A DNA stretch of 63,720 bases from Chlorobiota bacterium. Lineage in GTDB: Bacteria; Bacteroidota; Ignavibacteria; OLB7. The notes beneath the pieces were generated by a model that did not search any database, was not told the origin of the DNA, and was given only the letters and a program-made list of their open reading frames with translations. This document shows positions 51,598-60,245 of the stretch, in pieces (positions within the stretch are counted from its first letter, which is position 1; each line of letters begins with the position of its first letter). The translations under genes were made by a program, and so were the position numbers. The stretch covers positions 1 to 63,720 of the forward strand of contig JAQBOZ010000036.1 of NCBI GenBank assembly GCA_028287785.1. The letters run 5' to 3'.

Positions 51598-52479
51598 ATG
51601 CGCTTTTCATCGATAGTTCTTTCATCGCTTCTCGCCACCCTCATCGTCGTCGGCTGCAAAAAGCCCGAGCCGCCGAAAGACGGTCCCGATACCACCTCAT
51701 CCACTCCAGTCCCGCCGCCGGCTCCGGTCGATACCACGCCGGTCTACACCGTCGAGGTGGTAAAGGAATACCTGCACGATACCGCCGCCTTTACCGAGGG
51801 GCTGGTGTACGATGATGGGTATATGCTGGAGAGCACGGGGATGCCGGGCACATCCAGCCTGCGGGAGACCGAGCTTGCCACCGGCCGGATCGTCAGGAAG
51901 TTCGATATGCCGAAGGAGTATTTCGGCGAGGGGCTGGCGTACTTCGGCGACAAGCTCTATCAGCTCACCTGGCAGAACACGATCGGCTTCGTCTACGACC
52001 GGAAATCGTTCAAGCAGCTCGATACCTTCAGCTTCTACGGCGAGGGATGGGGGCTGACGCACGATGAGAACAACCTGATCATGAGCGACGGCACCAGCAC
52101 GCTCCGGGTTCTGGAGCCGGGGACGCTCAAGGTGAAGGGGACGCTCGTGGTCTTCAACGGCAATCAGCAGGTCGGCAAGCTGAATGAGCTTGAGTATATC
52201 GATGGGGAGATCTACGCGAATATCTGGCAGACCAACCAGATCGCGCGGATCGATCCGGTCTCCGGCAATGTGAAGGGATGGATCGATCTGACGGGGCTGC
52301 TGAAGCAGGCGGAGCGGACCGGGCACGAGGATGTGCTGAACGGCATCGCCTACGATCCGAAGGGAAAGCGGCTCTTCGTGACCGGCAAGTACTGGGCGAA
52401 GATCTACGAGATCCGTCTGAAGCCCCGCGCGCCGATCGCCGCCACGACAGGAGGAGCGGCCGGCAGCGGGAAATCGTGA
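51598..52479 (+). CDS. Glutaminyl-peptide cyclotransferase, lipoprotein
   Basis: Bacterial QC of the plant-type family, forming pyroglutamate at N-terminal Gln. The signal peptide and lipobox LIVVGC place Cys at about residue 20. A Pro-rich linker is followed by the five-bladed propeller: AAFTEGLVYDDGYMLESTG, YFGEGLAYFGDKLYQLTW, GEGWGLTHDENNLIMSDG and LNELEYIDGEIYANIWQTN, each matching the QC repeat pattern. The ATG at 51598 was preferred to 51535 because it starts the signal peptide. It overlaps the glycerate kinase gene by four bases. Periplasmic or surface location is implied. Confidence 0.88.
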   Translation: MRFSSIVLSSLLATLIVVGCKKPEPPKDGPDTTSSTPVPPPAPVDTTPVYTVEVVKEYLHDTAAFTEGLVYDDGYMLESTGMPGTSSLRETELATGRIVRKFDMPKEYFGEGLAYFGDKLYQLTWQNTIGFVYDRKSFKQLDTFSFYGEGWGLTHDENNLIMSDGTSTLRVLEPGTLKVKGTLVVFNGNQQVGKLNELEYIDGEIYANIWQTNQIARIDPVSGNVKGWIDLTGLLKQAERTGHEDVLNGIAYDPKGKRLFVTGKYWAKIYEIRLKPRAPIAATTGGAAGSGKS

Positions 52480-53585
52480 GGATTCTCTGCTCGCCCTATA
52501 CGTTCAAGGGGACGCTCTCAGCGTCTGAAGCAGCGCGCGCGATCGGCGCCGGCATCGAACGCCGGCGCGCGGACGCGACGATCGGGCTTCTCCCGCTCGC
52601 CGATGGCGGAACCGGAACGCTTGACGCGCTGATCGCGGCGAACGGCGGCGAAATCCTTTCGATGATGGCCGATGATCCTCTCGGCGTCGCGCGGCCGGTT
52701 CGCTGGGGAATCTCGGAACGGCGCGCGATCCTGGAGGCGGCGGAGTGCATCCCGCTGGCCGGCGTGCCGCGTCATCTGCGCGATCCCTCGCGTCTCGGCA
52801 CCGCCGGGCTTGGCGCGGTAATCCTCGCGGCGCTGGCTCACCGGCCGGAGTCACTGGCGATCGGCCTTGGCGATACCGCGACACACGATTGCGGCCTCGG
52901 CATCGGAAGCGCGCTCGGCTATCGTTTTCTCGATGGCACCGGTGGCGCGCTTGCGCCCGTCGGAACATCGCTGGCTCGCCTCGCATCCATCATCCCTCCC
53001 GATGTATCTCCCAACCCCCACGCCGTTCCCGTTCACGTGCTCTGCGATGTCCTCAACCCGCTCCTCGGCCCCGACGGTGCTGCGCGCTGCTTTGCGTCGC
53101 AGAAGGGGGCGGACGCTGCGACGGTCGATCTTCTGGAGGAGGGGAGCGCCCGATTCGCTGAGGTTGCGGCGCGCGATCTGGGGCGAAGCGTCGCGGATAT
53201 TCCCGGCGCCGGCGCGGCCGGTGGTCTCGGGGCGGGGCTTGCGGCATTTCTCGGGGCGGAGCTGCGTGGCGGCGGCGCGGCGGTGCTCGACGCCCTCCGG
53301 TTCAACGAACGGCTTGCGGGGATCGATCTGGTGATCACCGGCGAGGGGCGCGTGGACAGGAAGACGCTGCTGGGAAAGGGGGTCGGTCTGGTGATCGAGC
53401 GGTCGCGCGCGGCCGGGGTTCCGGTGCTGGTGATCGCCGGGAGAATCGATGGCGATTCCGCGCTGCGATCGATGTCGGGAGTGAGGCTGCTGGAGCTTGG
53501 GGGTGATGGGGAGATTCGTCCCTTCGACACGCTTGCCGGCGTGGTGGCGAAGGGACTTGACGGCGCACTGCGGGAATTTCGCTGA
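52476..53585 (+). CDS. Glycerate kinase (GlxK/GarK type)
   Basis: Phosphorylates D-glycerate with ATP, usually to 2-phosphoglycerate in this class. The 369-residue protein begins with GTG: ILCSPYTFKGTLSASEAA, followed by LPLADGGTGTLDAL and GLGDTATHDCGLGIGSALGY; the C-terminal part has LVITGEGRVDRKTLLGKGV, all typical of the GK2/GarK family. The GTG start overlaps the cyclotransferase stop (GTGA), implying coupling, although the two activities are unrelated. Length is normal. Confidence 0.93.
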   Translation: MRILCSPYTFKGTLSASEAARAIGAGIERRRADATIGLLPLADGGTGTLDALIAANGGEILSMMADDPLGVARPVRWGISERRAILEAAECIPLAGVPRHLRDPSRLGTAGLGAVILAALAHRPESLAIGLGDTATHDCGLGIGSALGYRFLDGTGGALAPVGTSLARLASIIPPDVSPNPHAVPVHVLCDVLNPLLGPDGAARCFASQKGADAATVDLLEEGSARFAEVAARDLGRSVADIPGAGAAGGLGAGLAAFLGAELRGGGAAVLDALRFNERLAGIDLVITGEGRVDRKTLLGKGVGLVIERSRAAGVPVLVIAGRIDGDSALRSMSGVRLLELGGDGEIRPFDTLAGVVAKGLDGALREFR

Positions 53586-53607
53586 TGATCGTTCGCGCCT
53601 TCTCCGC

Positions 53608-53961
53608 TCAGACTTCCTCGTCGTTCTGGAGATCGGCCAGCGCTTCCTCGCGCGTTTCGTAGATATAGAGAACGCGGTCGAGCTGGGAGATCTTGATAAA
53701 GGAGACGAGCTTTTCCGACATTCCGATGAAGATCGCCGCGCCGCCGGCCGCCTTCATCTCGCGATGCGCCAGCAGCATTGCGCTGAGGCCCGCGCTGTCG
53801 CAGAAGATGACCTCCGACAGATCGATGAAGAGCACCTCGATGCCGGAGCATGTATGGATCAACAGCTCCGCCTTGAACTCGGAGCTTGTCGAGGCATCCA
53901 GACGGTCTTCATGGAGGCGGAACGTTGCGTTGTTATCGTCGTGATCGAGCGTATAGCGCAT
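53608..53961 (-). CDS. STAS-domain anti-sigma factor antagonist-like protein
   Basis: Single STAS domain of 117 residues. The phosphorylatable Ser lies in IFCDSAGLSAMLLAH, the SpoIIAA-type site, so regulation by an anti-sigma kinase is plausible. No kinase, phosphatase or sigma factor is adjacent. The ATG at 53961 is preferred to the longer frame. A TACCTTCG box (minus 53973-53966) lies directly before it and differs by one base from the -7 consensus, so the leader would be very short. Confidence 0.85.
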   Translation of the reverse strand: MRYTLDHDDNNATFRLHEDRLDASTSSEFKAELLIHTCSGIEVLFIDLSEVIFCDSAGLSAMLLAHREMKAAGGAAIFIGMSEKLVSFIKISQLDRVLYIYETREEALADLQNDEEV

Positions 53962-54130
53962 GGTACGAAGGTAGAAATAGGCTGAAGGTTTCGTAGGGAA
54001 TCGCTCCCCGGAGCCGGGTGCGGCAATAGTGGAATTCCCAATCCACTGGCATGCCAACTCAAACTAGCATATCGATCTGAATTGCGAAATGGTCACGCGC
54101 CGGGATGGCTCACAACATTTCGTAATGGCA

Positions 54131-54246
54131 GCCCCTTGAACCGCGTCAGCTACGGCGCCCCGCTGGGGCTGAGTAGGACGGGAAGATCTTCTTCAAGCCC
54201 CGGAGGGGCGCAATTCCTGGTGCGCGGGGCAGCGCCCCGCGCACAT
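54131..54246 (+). repeat. Dispersed hairpin repeat, copy R8
   Basis: Carries CTTCAAGCCCCGGAGGGGCG, then the TGCGCGGGGCAGCGCCCCGCGCA hairpin, with a GGCGCCCCGCTGGGGC stem before it. It lies at the 3' end of the minus-strand permease gene, unlike most copies, which precede start codons. Confidence 0.88.
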
Positions 54247-54249
54247 CAA

Positions 54250-55578
54250 TCACTCCCACCGCACCGCGTCCGCCGGCAGCACCCGCGCTGCACGGATGGC
54301 AGGATAGAGCGCCGCGCCAAGCGCGAGCAGGAGGGCGGTGGAGCTGATGACCACGATATCGGCCATCCGAAGCTCCACGGGAATCGCCGGGATCATGTAG
54401 ACTTCGTTGTTGAGCTTGAAGATGCCGAAGTTCATCTGCGCCAGCGTCGCGCCGATGCCGATCACCATCCCCGCCAGCGTCCCCACCACGCCGATCATCC
54501 CGCCTTCCAGCAGGTATGTTCTGAGAATCGTCCTGTCGCTTGCCCCCATCGTCTTCAGAATGCCGATATCGCGCCGCTTCTCCAGCACCGTCATCGTCAG
54601 CGAGCCGAGGACGTTGAAGACGGCCACGATGATGATCAGCGAGAGGATGATAAAGGCGGCCCACCGTTCAAGCTCCATCACCGCGAAGAGATCGCGATGC
54701 AGATCCTGCCACGATTCCGCGCGATAGCCAGCCCCGAGCGTCGCGCGGATGCGATCGCGCACCTGATCGGCCTGCTGGAAATCCTTCAGCCTGATCTCGA
54801 TCCCCATCGCCCCATCCGCCACGCCGAAAATCCCCCGCGCCGTCTCCATGTCGGTGTAGGCGTAGTAGGCGTCGTACTCCTTGTTGTTCGATGAAAATGT
54901 GCCGGTCACGATGCACTGGATGGTGGTGGGCTGCGCCATCTGCGTCAGCGATTCCTCCAGACCGACCTGGCTGAGAATGGAGATCGTGTCGCCGATCGCC
55001 ACGCGGAGCTTGCTCGCCAGCCCGGCACCCAGCACCATCGGATGCGGGATGCGCGGCGTGGCGTCGGTAAAGCGACCGGCCAGCATCTTATCGCCAAGGC
55101 CGATCGCGGTGTTGACATCGGCCTGTTTCATTCCCCGGATCAGAATCGCCTTCACCCCCTCCTGATGCAGAATCACCGAGCGACCCGATACATACGGCGC
55201 CGCCGCCGTCACCTCCGGCATCCTTCGAATTACCGGAAGCACGGAGTCCGGGGAGAGGGTGGTGCTGACGACCGGGGTGACGCGGACATGGGGATCGAAC
55301 CCGACCAGCAGCCCCTTGACGATGCCGTTGAACCCGTTGAAGACCGAGAGGACGCAGATCAGCGCCCCGACGCCGACCTTGATGCCGAGCATGGAGATCA
55401 TCGAGATGATCGTGATTAGGCTGATGCGCCGTCCGGTGGACATCAGCACGATGATCACGATCAGGCCGATAAGCAGATCCACCGGCGTGGGGGCCAGCAC
55501 CAGGCCAACAGCCGCGACCAGACCCCACGTGCCAAGCCCGAGGAAGTATCGTCGCGCGATAAACGATTCAATTGCCAT
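54250..55578 (-). CDS. LolC/LolE-type ABC transporter permease
   Basis: Inner-membrane FtsX-family permease of 442 residues, likely part of lipoprotein release from the inner membrane. The N-terminus MAIESFIARRYFLG is typical of LolC/E. Transmembrane helices occur near residues 20-40, 60-85, 320-345, 370-395 and 410-430, with a large periplasmic domain between the first and third. FNVLGSLTMTVLEKRRDIGILKTMGAS is the hallmark FtsX/LolE segment. The ATG at 55578 is preferred to an upstream frame. A TACCTTTG box (minus 55590-55583) ends five bases before it, implying a nearly leaderless mRNA. The ATPase LolD is not adjacent. Confidence 0.9.
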   Translation of the reverse strand: MAIESFIARRYFLGLGTWGLVAAVGLVLAPTPVDLLIGLIVIIVLMSTGRRISLITIISMISMLGIKVGVGALICVLSVFNGFNGIVKGLLVGFDPHVRVTPVVSTTLSPDSVLPVIRRMPEVTAAAPYVSGRSVILHQEGVKAILIRGMKQADVNTAIGLGDKMLAGRFTDATPRIPHPMVLGAGLASKLRVAIGDTISILSQVGLEESLTQMAQPTTIQCIVTGTFSSNNKEYDAYYAYTDMETARGIFGVADGAMGIEIRLKDFQQADQVRDRIRATLGAGYRAESWQDLHRDLFAVMELERWAAFIILSLIIIVAVFNVLGSLTMTVLEKRRDIGILKTMGASDRTILRTYLLEGGMIGVVGTLAGMVIGIGATLAQMNFGIFKLNNEVYMIPAIPVELRMADIVVISSTALLLALGAALYPAIRAARVLPADAVRWE

Positions 55579-55582
55579 GCGG

Positions 55583-55590
55583 CAAAGGTA
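55583..55590 (-). promoter_or_regulatory. -7 box of the LolC/E gene
   Basis: TACCTTTG on the minus strand, an exact match to TAxxTTTG. The start codon lies five bases beyond it, so transcription should begin at or next to the ATG. Confidence 0.6.
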
Positions 55591-55740
55591 TAAGGAAATG
55601 CCGTATTCGGAATTGAATAACCTTCCGAAGTTGTTCAAAAATCAACAACGACCCCGGCGCGCCCGATCGATCGATGCCGGCCCGTGGTCGATTCTCTGTG
55701 AGAATCTGCGATAGGTGGTTTCGGAACCGGCGGTGAAGCG

Positions 55741-55748
55741 TACTTTTG
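55741..55748 (+). promoter_or_regulatory. -7 box of the GT2 gene
   Basis: TACTTTTG matches TAxxTTTG; TTTC lies 18 bases upstream (55719-55722). The ATG at 55759 is 10 bases later, so the leader would be very short. Confidence 0.55.
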
Positions 55749-55758
55749 CGGCCTCAAT

Positions 55759-56859
55759 ATGCTCGAAGCCTTTCTCATTCTCTCCTGTTTGATCTACGCG
55801 CTGGAATACTCCGCGCTCTACGTTGGCCTTCGCAGGTCCCATCGGATACCCCGTCGCGCCCCGGATGTTCCGCCGCGGATCACCATCATGGTGGCGGCGC
55901 GGAACGAGGAGCGGAATATCGAGCGGTGCGTGAAGATGCTTCTGGAGCAGCAGTATCCGCCGGAGCTGACGGAGATCATCATCGTGGATGATGAGTCGGA
56001 GGACGCCACGGCGCGGCATCTGGCGCGGCTGGCGGCCGCGCATCCCGGACGGCTCACGGTTCTCCGCACGCACACCGAGGAGAGCCAGGCGCGGGGAAAG
56101 GCGCGGGCGATAGCGCAGGGGATGGACCGGGCCAGCGGCGAGATCATCCTGCTTACCGATGCCGATTGCGCTCCGCCGGTCACGTGGGCGCGCGGCGTGG
56201 TGGAGCATTTCCTGCCGGGCGTCGATGTGGTCGGCGGGTTTACGGTGATCGAGGGGCACGATCTGTTCAGCGTGACGCAGCAGCTCGACTGGATTCATCT
56301 TCAGACGCTCGGCTCGTCGGCGCTGGCGCTCGGGTTTCCGGTCGGCGTCATCGGCAACAACCTGGCGTTCCGTCGCGCGGCGTACGAGGCTGTGGGGGGC
56401 TACCGGAGCGTTGCGTTCAGTGTGACTGAGGATTTCGCGCTCTTCCGGGCGATGACCGGCAACGGCCACGGCGCGATCTTCCCATGCAGCCGCGATACCA
56501 GAATGTTCAGCCTCCCGTGCGAATCGCTGACGCAGGTGCTCCGGCAGAAACAGCGCTGGTCGCGCGGCGGGATGGAGAACACCGTTCCCGGCTACACCAT
56601 CTTCATCGTGGCGTTTCTCGGGCTGATGGCCTTTACCCTTGCCCCGTTCGTTTCCACCACGGCGTGGATCATCGTCTGGGCCATCAAGTTCGGGTTCGAT
56701 CTGATGATGATGTTTCCGAACATGCGGCGGCTTGGGCTGGGTCGCCAGCTCAGATATTTTCTCCTGTTCGAGTTCTACTTCGTGGCGCAGGCGCTTGTCA
56801 CGCCGATCTTTCTCATGAATAAAACCGTCGTCTGGAAAGGGAGGGCATATCGCTCATGA
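55759..56859 (+). CDS. Family 2 glycosyltransferase, membrane-bound
   Basis: Processive-type GT2 enzyme of 366 residues. A transmembrane helix (about 3-25) precedes the GT-A domain: RITIMVAARNEERNIERC, IVDDESEDATA, LLTDADCAPP and the QKQRWSRGG (QxxRW) motif. Two or three membrane helices follow (about 280-340). It probably transfers a sugar to a lipid or polysaccharide; the substrate is not readable. The DUF1207-like gene overlaps its stop by four bases, so the two are coupled. A promoter box precedes the start. Confidence 0.9.
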   Translation: MLEAFLILSCLIYALEYSALYVGLRRSHRIPRRAPDVPPRITIMVAARNEERNIERCVKMLLEQQYPPELTEIIIVDDESEDATARHLARLAAAHPGRLTVLRTHTEESQARGKARAIAQGMDRASGEIILLTDADCAPPVTWARGVVEHFLPGVDVVGGFTVIEGHDLFSVTQQLDWIHLQTLGSSALALGFPVGVIGNNLAFRRAAYEAVGGYRSVAFSVTEDFALFRAMTGNGHGAIFPCSRDTRMFSLPCESLTQVLRQKQRWSRGGMENTVPGYTIFIVAFLGLMAFTLAPFVSTTAWIIVWAIKFGFDLMMMFPNMRRLGLGRQLRYFLLFEFYFVAQALVTPIFLMNKTVVWKGRAYRS

Positions 56860-57776
56860 AGATTTCTCCGAGCCCGTTTCTCCGCTCCGCGCTGGCGCTT
56901 CTTCTGGTTTCGATAGCGTCCCGCCATGCCGCCGCTCAGACGGAACTCTCGGCCGGGTTTCCTCCGGGATCGAAGCTCTACATCCAGCCCCCCTACGCCG
57001 GCAAGGACGAGGCCCGCATCGGCGGCTCGCGCGAGTCGGCCGATGACAAGCTGCGGCTCGATATCGGCGCATCGGCCGATCTTCTCAATCTCTCGTGGGG
57101 CCGGGTGGATGGAGGGGGCATCGCGCCGGAACTGCCGCGAAGGACCTCGGCCGTCGCGCTCGGCGCCGATTTCTTTACGTGGACGCGACTTCGCTCCGTG
57201 GGGGGATTCAAGTTCCCGGTGGAGGCGGTGGATTATTATTTCGGGCTGCATGCCGAAGCGACGTTCGACCGCGCGCCTGTTCCCGATCTCCGCCTCCGCG
57301 TCGCCCATATCTCCGCGCATCTCGTCGATGGCGATCCGAGTTTTTCCACCGCGCAGGCCAGCTATCAGACCTACAGCCGCGAGTTTATCGATCTGATGGC
57401 CGCCGCCGATGGCACGCGGCTGGCTCGCGGGCTGTTCGACGCATCCCGCGCGACGTTGCGCCCGTACGCCGGGCTTCTCTGGCTCACGCACACGATCCCC
57501 GACACGCTGGGCCGGCTGAACCCGTACGTCGGCTTCGATGCCGCGTGGCAGCCGTGGGAATCTCCGCTCACGCTCAGGCTCGGCTACGAGTTCCGGCTGA
57601 ACACGGAGCTGGAGACGATCGGCGAGCATGAGGCGCGGCTCGGCGTGAAGCTGGGCCGGTACAACTCGAAGGGAATTACGATCGAGGGGAGCTATTATGC
57701 GGGGCGCTCGCACTACGGACAGCATTTCGGCCGTCGCGAACGATATGTCGCGCTTGGCTTTGCAATAGATTATTGA
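56856..57776 (+). CDS. DUF1207-like outer-membrane barrel protein
   Basis: Predicted exported barrel protein of 306 residues. The signal peptide is about residues 1-28 (SALALLLVSIASRHAAAQ). Alternating beta strands follow, with the family-like segment RVAHISAHLVDGDP, then YSREFIDLMAA, and a C-terminal strand RRERYVALGFAIDY ending in Tyr. DUF1207 is my best guess from the HIS-HL and YSREF patterns; the substrate or role is unknown. The ATG overlaps the GT2 stop, so they may work on the same surface polymer. Confidence 0.72.
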   Translation: MKISPSPFLRSALALLLVSIASRHAAAQTELSAGFPPGSKLYIQPPYAGKDEARIGGSRESADDKLRLDIGASADLLNLSWGRVDGGGIAPELPRRTSAVALGADFFTWTRLRSVGGFKFPVEAVDYYFGLHAEATFDRAPVPDLRLRVAHISAHLVDGDPSFSTAQASYQTYSREFIDLMAAADGTRLARGLFDASRATLRPYAGLLWLTHTIPDTLGRLNPYVGFDAAWQPWESPLTLRLGYEFRLNTELETIGEHEARLGVKLGRYNSKGITIEGSYYAGRSHYGQHFGRRERYVALGFAIDY

Positions 57777-57785
57777 TGATGCACG

Positions 57786-58898
57786 ATGCAGGATAGAGAT
57801 TTCGACCGGACCATCAGCCACACCGGCGGCGTGGAGTATCCGACGATGGTCGCCCCCCCGCCGAGACGGAAGGATCGCTACTGGCTTCATATTCTCCTCT
57901 TCATCCTGACGTGCATCTCCACCATGTACGCCGGGATGCTCTTCTCCACGGCGACCGATGCGTCCATCACATCGCTTGGCGACATTCTCGCCAACCTGTA
58001 TCGCGGCCTGCCGTTCAGCGCGTTGCTGATGCTCTTCATCAGCGCGCACGAGTTCGGGCACTACTTCGCCGCCCGCGCCCACAACGTGGACGCCACGCTC
58101 CCGTTCTACATCCCGATGCCGATTTCTCTCTTCGGCACGATGGGGGCTGTCATCCGCACCCGCACCGTTGTGCCAAGCCGCCGCGCGATGTTCGATATCG
58201 GCGTTGCCGGCCCGATCGCCGGCTTTGTGGTGGCGCTTGCGTATCTGATCATCGGCATGCTGACAATGCCGGGGATAGAATCGCTCTACGCGATCCACCC
58301 GGAGTATCGCGCGCTTGCGACGCTGCCGGCCGAGGGGACGCGATTCGGCGGGTTTCTTCTCTTCGGGATTCTCAAAAAACTGCTGATAGCGCCGGGGCGA
58401 TTTTTTCCCGGCATGAACGAGATCTATCACTACCCGCTGCTGTCGGTCGGCTGGTTCGGGATGTTCGTGACGGCGCTCAACATGATCCCGGTGGGGCAGC
58501 TCGACGGCGGCCATGTGATTTACGGGATGTTCGGCCGGGCGCAGCGGAAGATCTCCCGCTGGTTCGTCGGCTTCCTGGTCTTTTCAGGGTTCGGCACGCT
58601 CTGCACGCTGTTGCGCGATCTGATTCGCGAGCATCATCAGGGGAGGTTTTTCGATCTGCTCGGCGTCCTGCTTGGCCCTCCGCTGGAATGGCTTACGCGG
58701 CATGCCGGCTGGTGGATGCGGGGCTGGCTCGGGTGGCTTCTCTGGGTGGTGATCATTCTGGTCGTCATAAAGATCCCTCATCCTCCGGTGCCTGATGAAA
58801 CGCCGCTCGATAGAAAGCGGATCATCATCGGCTGGTGCGCGCTCGGCATTCTGGTGCTGACGTTTACGTTTACCGGGGTGTTTGAGCTGGTGCGGTGA
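57786..58898 (+). CDS. Site-2 protease-family (M50) membrane peptidase
   Basis: Intramembrane zinc protease of 370 residues. The HExxH motif AHEFGHYFAARAH (His88, Glu89, His92) lies in a transmembrane helix, and the third-ligand motif NMIPVGQLDGGHVIYG is intact. Several more helices are visible (about 35-53, 138-165, 230-250, 320-335 and 350-368). No PDZ domain is present, so it belongs to the PDZ-free S2P group, unlike RseP. Targets are unknown. It is nine bp after the barrel gene. Confidence 0.92.
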   Translation: MQDRDFDRTISHTGGVEYPTMVAPPPRRKDRYWLHILLFILTCISTMYAGMLFSTATDASITSLGDILANLYRGLPFSALLMLFISAHEFGHYFAARAHNVDATLPFYIPMPISLFGTMGAVIRTRTVVPSRRAMFDIGVAGPIAGFVVALAYLIIGMLTMPGIESLYAIHPEYRALATLPAEGTRFGGFLLFGILKKLLIAPGRFFPGMNEIYHYPLLSVGWFGMFVTALNMIPVGQLDGGHVIYGMFGRAQRKISRWFVGFLVFSGFGTLCTLLRDLIREHHQGRFFDLLGVLLGPPLEWLTRHAGWWMRGWLGWLLWVVIILVVIKIPHPPVPDETPLDRKRIIIGWCALGILVLTFTFTGVFELVR

Positions 58899-58963
58899 TG
58901 CGGCTCTCAGAAAAAAATCTGGTGGTCGGTAACAATTGCGGGGGATGGGGACACCTACTGTTT

Positions 58964-59035
58964 GCTCGGGGCATCGCCCCGGGCAGCAGGGATTACGCCC
59001 CTCCGGGGCTTGAGCACGCGGCGGATGGCAACAGT
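58964..59035 (-). repeat. Dispersed hairpin repeat, copy R9 (inverted)
   Basis: Reverse-orientation copy: GCTCGGGGCA/TCGCCCCGGGC stem, then GATTACGCCCCTCCGGGGCTTGAG. It lies about 40 bp before the ATG at 59073. Confidence 0.88.
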
Positions 59036-59072
59036 CCCTGCATCTCCTTCCAATCTGACCGATCATCGCACC

Positions 59073-60245
59073 ATGAATCTTCTCCCACTCATCGCGCCGG
59101 CGATGTTGCTTGCAACGCTTTCGGCCGGGGCGCAGACCAGCACTACATCGATACGGAAGGTTGCCGACGGCCTCTATCTGATGTACTACGATATCACCAG
59201 CGAAAAGCCGATCGTCACCAAGAGCACCATTGTGGAGTTCAACGATCATATCGCGTTGCTGGAAATGCCCATCTCCAACGATGGCGCCGGATCGGTGAAT
59301 CTGAAGGATCATTCCGAGGGAGGGGAGAAGGTGCTCCGCGCGCTTCACGATTATTTCCCCGGCAAGCCGTTGAAGTATGTCCTGAGCAGCCACTGGCATC
59401 CGCACAGCATTTCATCGATCCTTCCGTTTATTTCCCGTGGAATCACCGTCATCACCACCAGAAATAATTTCAAGCGATTGAGCGAATTTGTCGATGCGTC
59501 GGCGGTTGAAAAATATGGGAGATATCTTCAATTCGTCGATGGCGACAGCCTTGTGCTTGGGGATGCGATGAATTCCATCATTGCCTACAGGTTCACAAAA
59601 GAGGAATATCACCACGTTCCCACCGAGGATTTTCTCTATTTCTATCTCCCGAAATATAATTACATGCACAGCTCCTGCATGTTTCAGCGGCTGGAGGGAA
59701 CGAATGTGGGGGGAAAGGAGATGATCAGCTCGCGCGTGGAGGATCTGAACAGGTTCATGCTCTCGAAAAACATCGCCCCGCGTTATGTGATCACCACCGA
59801 TACCTACTGGGATGACGGGAACGGCATGGCTTCGGGGGACACGCTCCGCGCCATGTTCAGGGACGGAGTGACGATGAGCGCGCTGGAGAACGAGGTGATG
59901 AATATGGACGAATCGGCGCTTGTGGTGAAGAGCGACAGCATTATAAAATATCTCGCGGAAAATCATGTTCCGTACAGCATCCTCAATAATGCGGTCTATT
60001 CCGCGTTGTCGAAACATGATCTGAAAAAGGCGCTGGCGCTGGCAAGGCTCCAGGCCCTGGTCAACCCATCCGATCCAAATGTCTGGGATACCTTTGGCGA
60101 GGTATATTATTTTCTCGGGGAGATAAAGCTGGCAAGGAAATACGAAACCCAGAGCACCAGAATCGACAGGAATTTCAAGGCCGGCGAGCAAGTCTGGAAA
60201 AAGGAGCTTGAGGATTTTCGGAAGAAATGGGGTAGCCCTCACTAG
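59073..60245 (+). CDS. Exported metallo-beta-lactamase-like protein with degenerate metal site
   Basis: Exported protein of 390 residues with a signal peptide (LLPLIAPAMLLATLSAGAQ). Residues 30-250 resemble a metallo-beta-lactamase fold: TSIRKVADGLYLMYY, KSTIVEFNDHIALLEMP and SSHWHPHSISSIL. The usual HxHxDH is HWHPHS here, so the Asp and the last His of the motif are lost. The C-terminal 100 residues are helical and TPR-like (SALSKHDLKKALALARLQAL, WDTFGEVYYFLGEIKLA). Hydrolase activity is doubtful. No partner is obvious; the ABC exporter gene converges with it. Confidence 0.75.
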   Translation: MNLLPLIAPAMLLATLSAGAQTSTTSIRKVADGLYLMYYDITSEKPIVTKSTIVEFNDHIALLEMPISNDGAGSVNLKDHSEGGEKVLRALHDYFPGKPLKYVLSSHWHPHSISSILPFISRGITVITTRNNFKRLSEFVDASAVEKYGRYLQFVDGDSLVLGDAMNSIIAYRFTKEEYHHVPTEDFLYFYLPKYNYMHSSCMFQRLEGTNVGGKEMISSRVEDLNRFMLSKNIAPRYVITTDTYWDDGNGMASGDTLRAMFRDGVTMSALENEVMNMDESALVVKSDSIIKYLAENHVPYSILNNAVYSALSKHDLKKALALARLQALVNPSDPNVWDTFGEVYYFLGEIKLARKYETQSTRIDRNFKAGEQVWKKELEDFRKKWGSPH

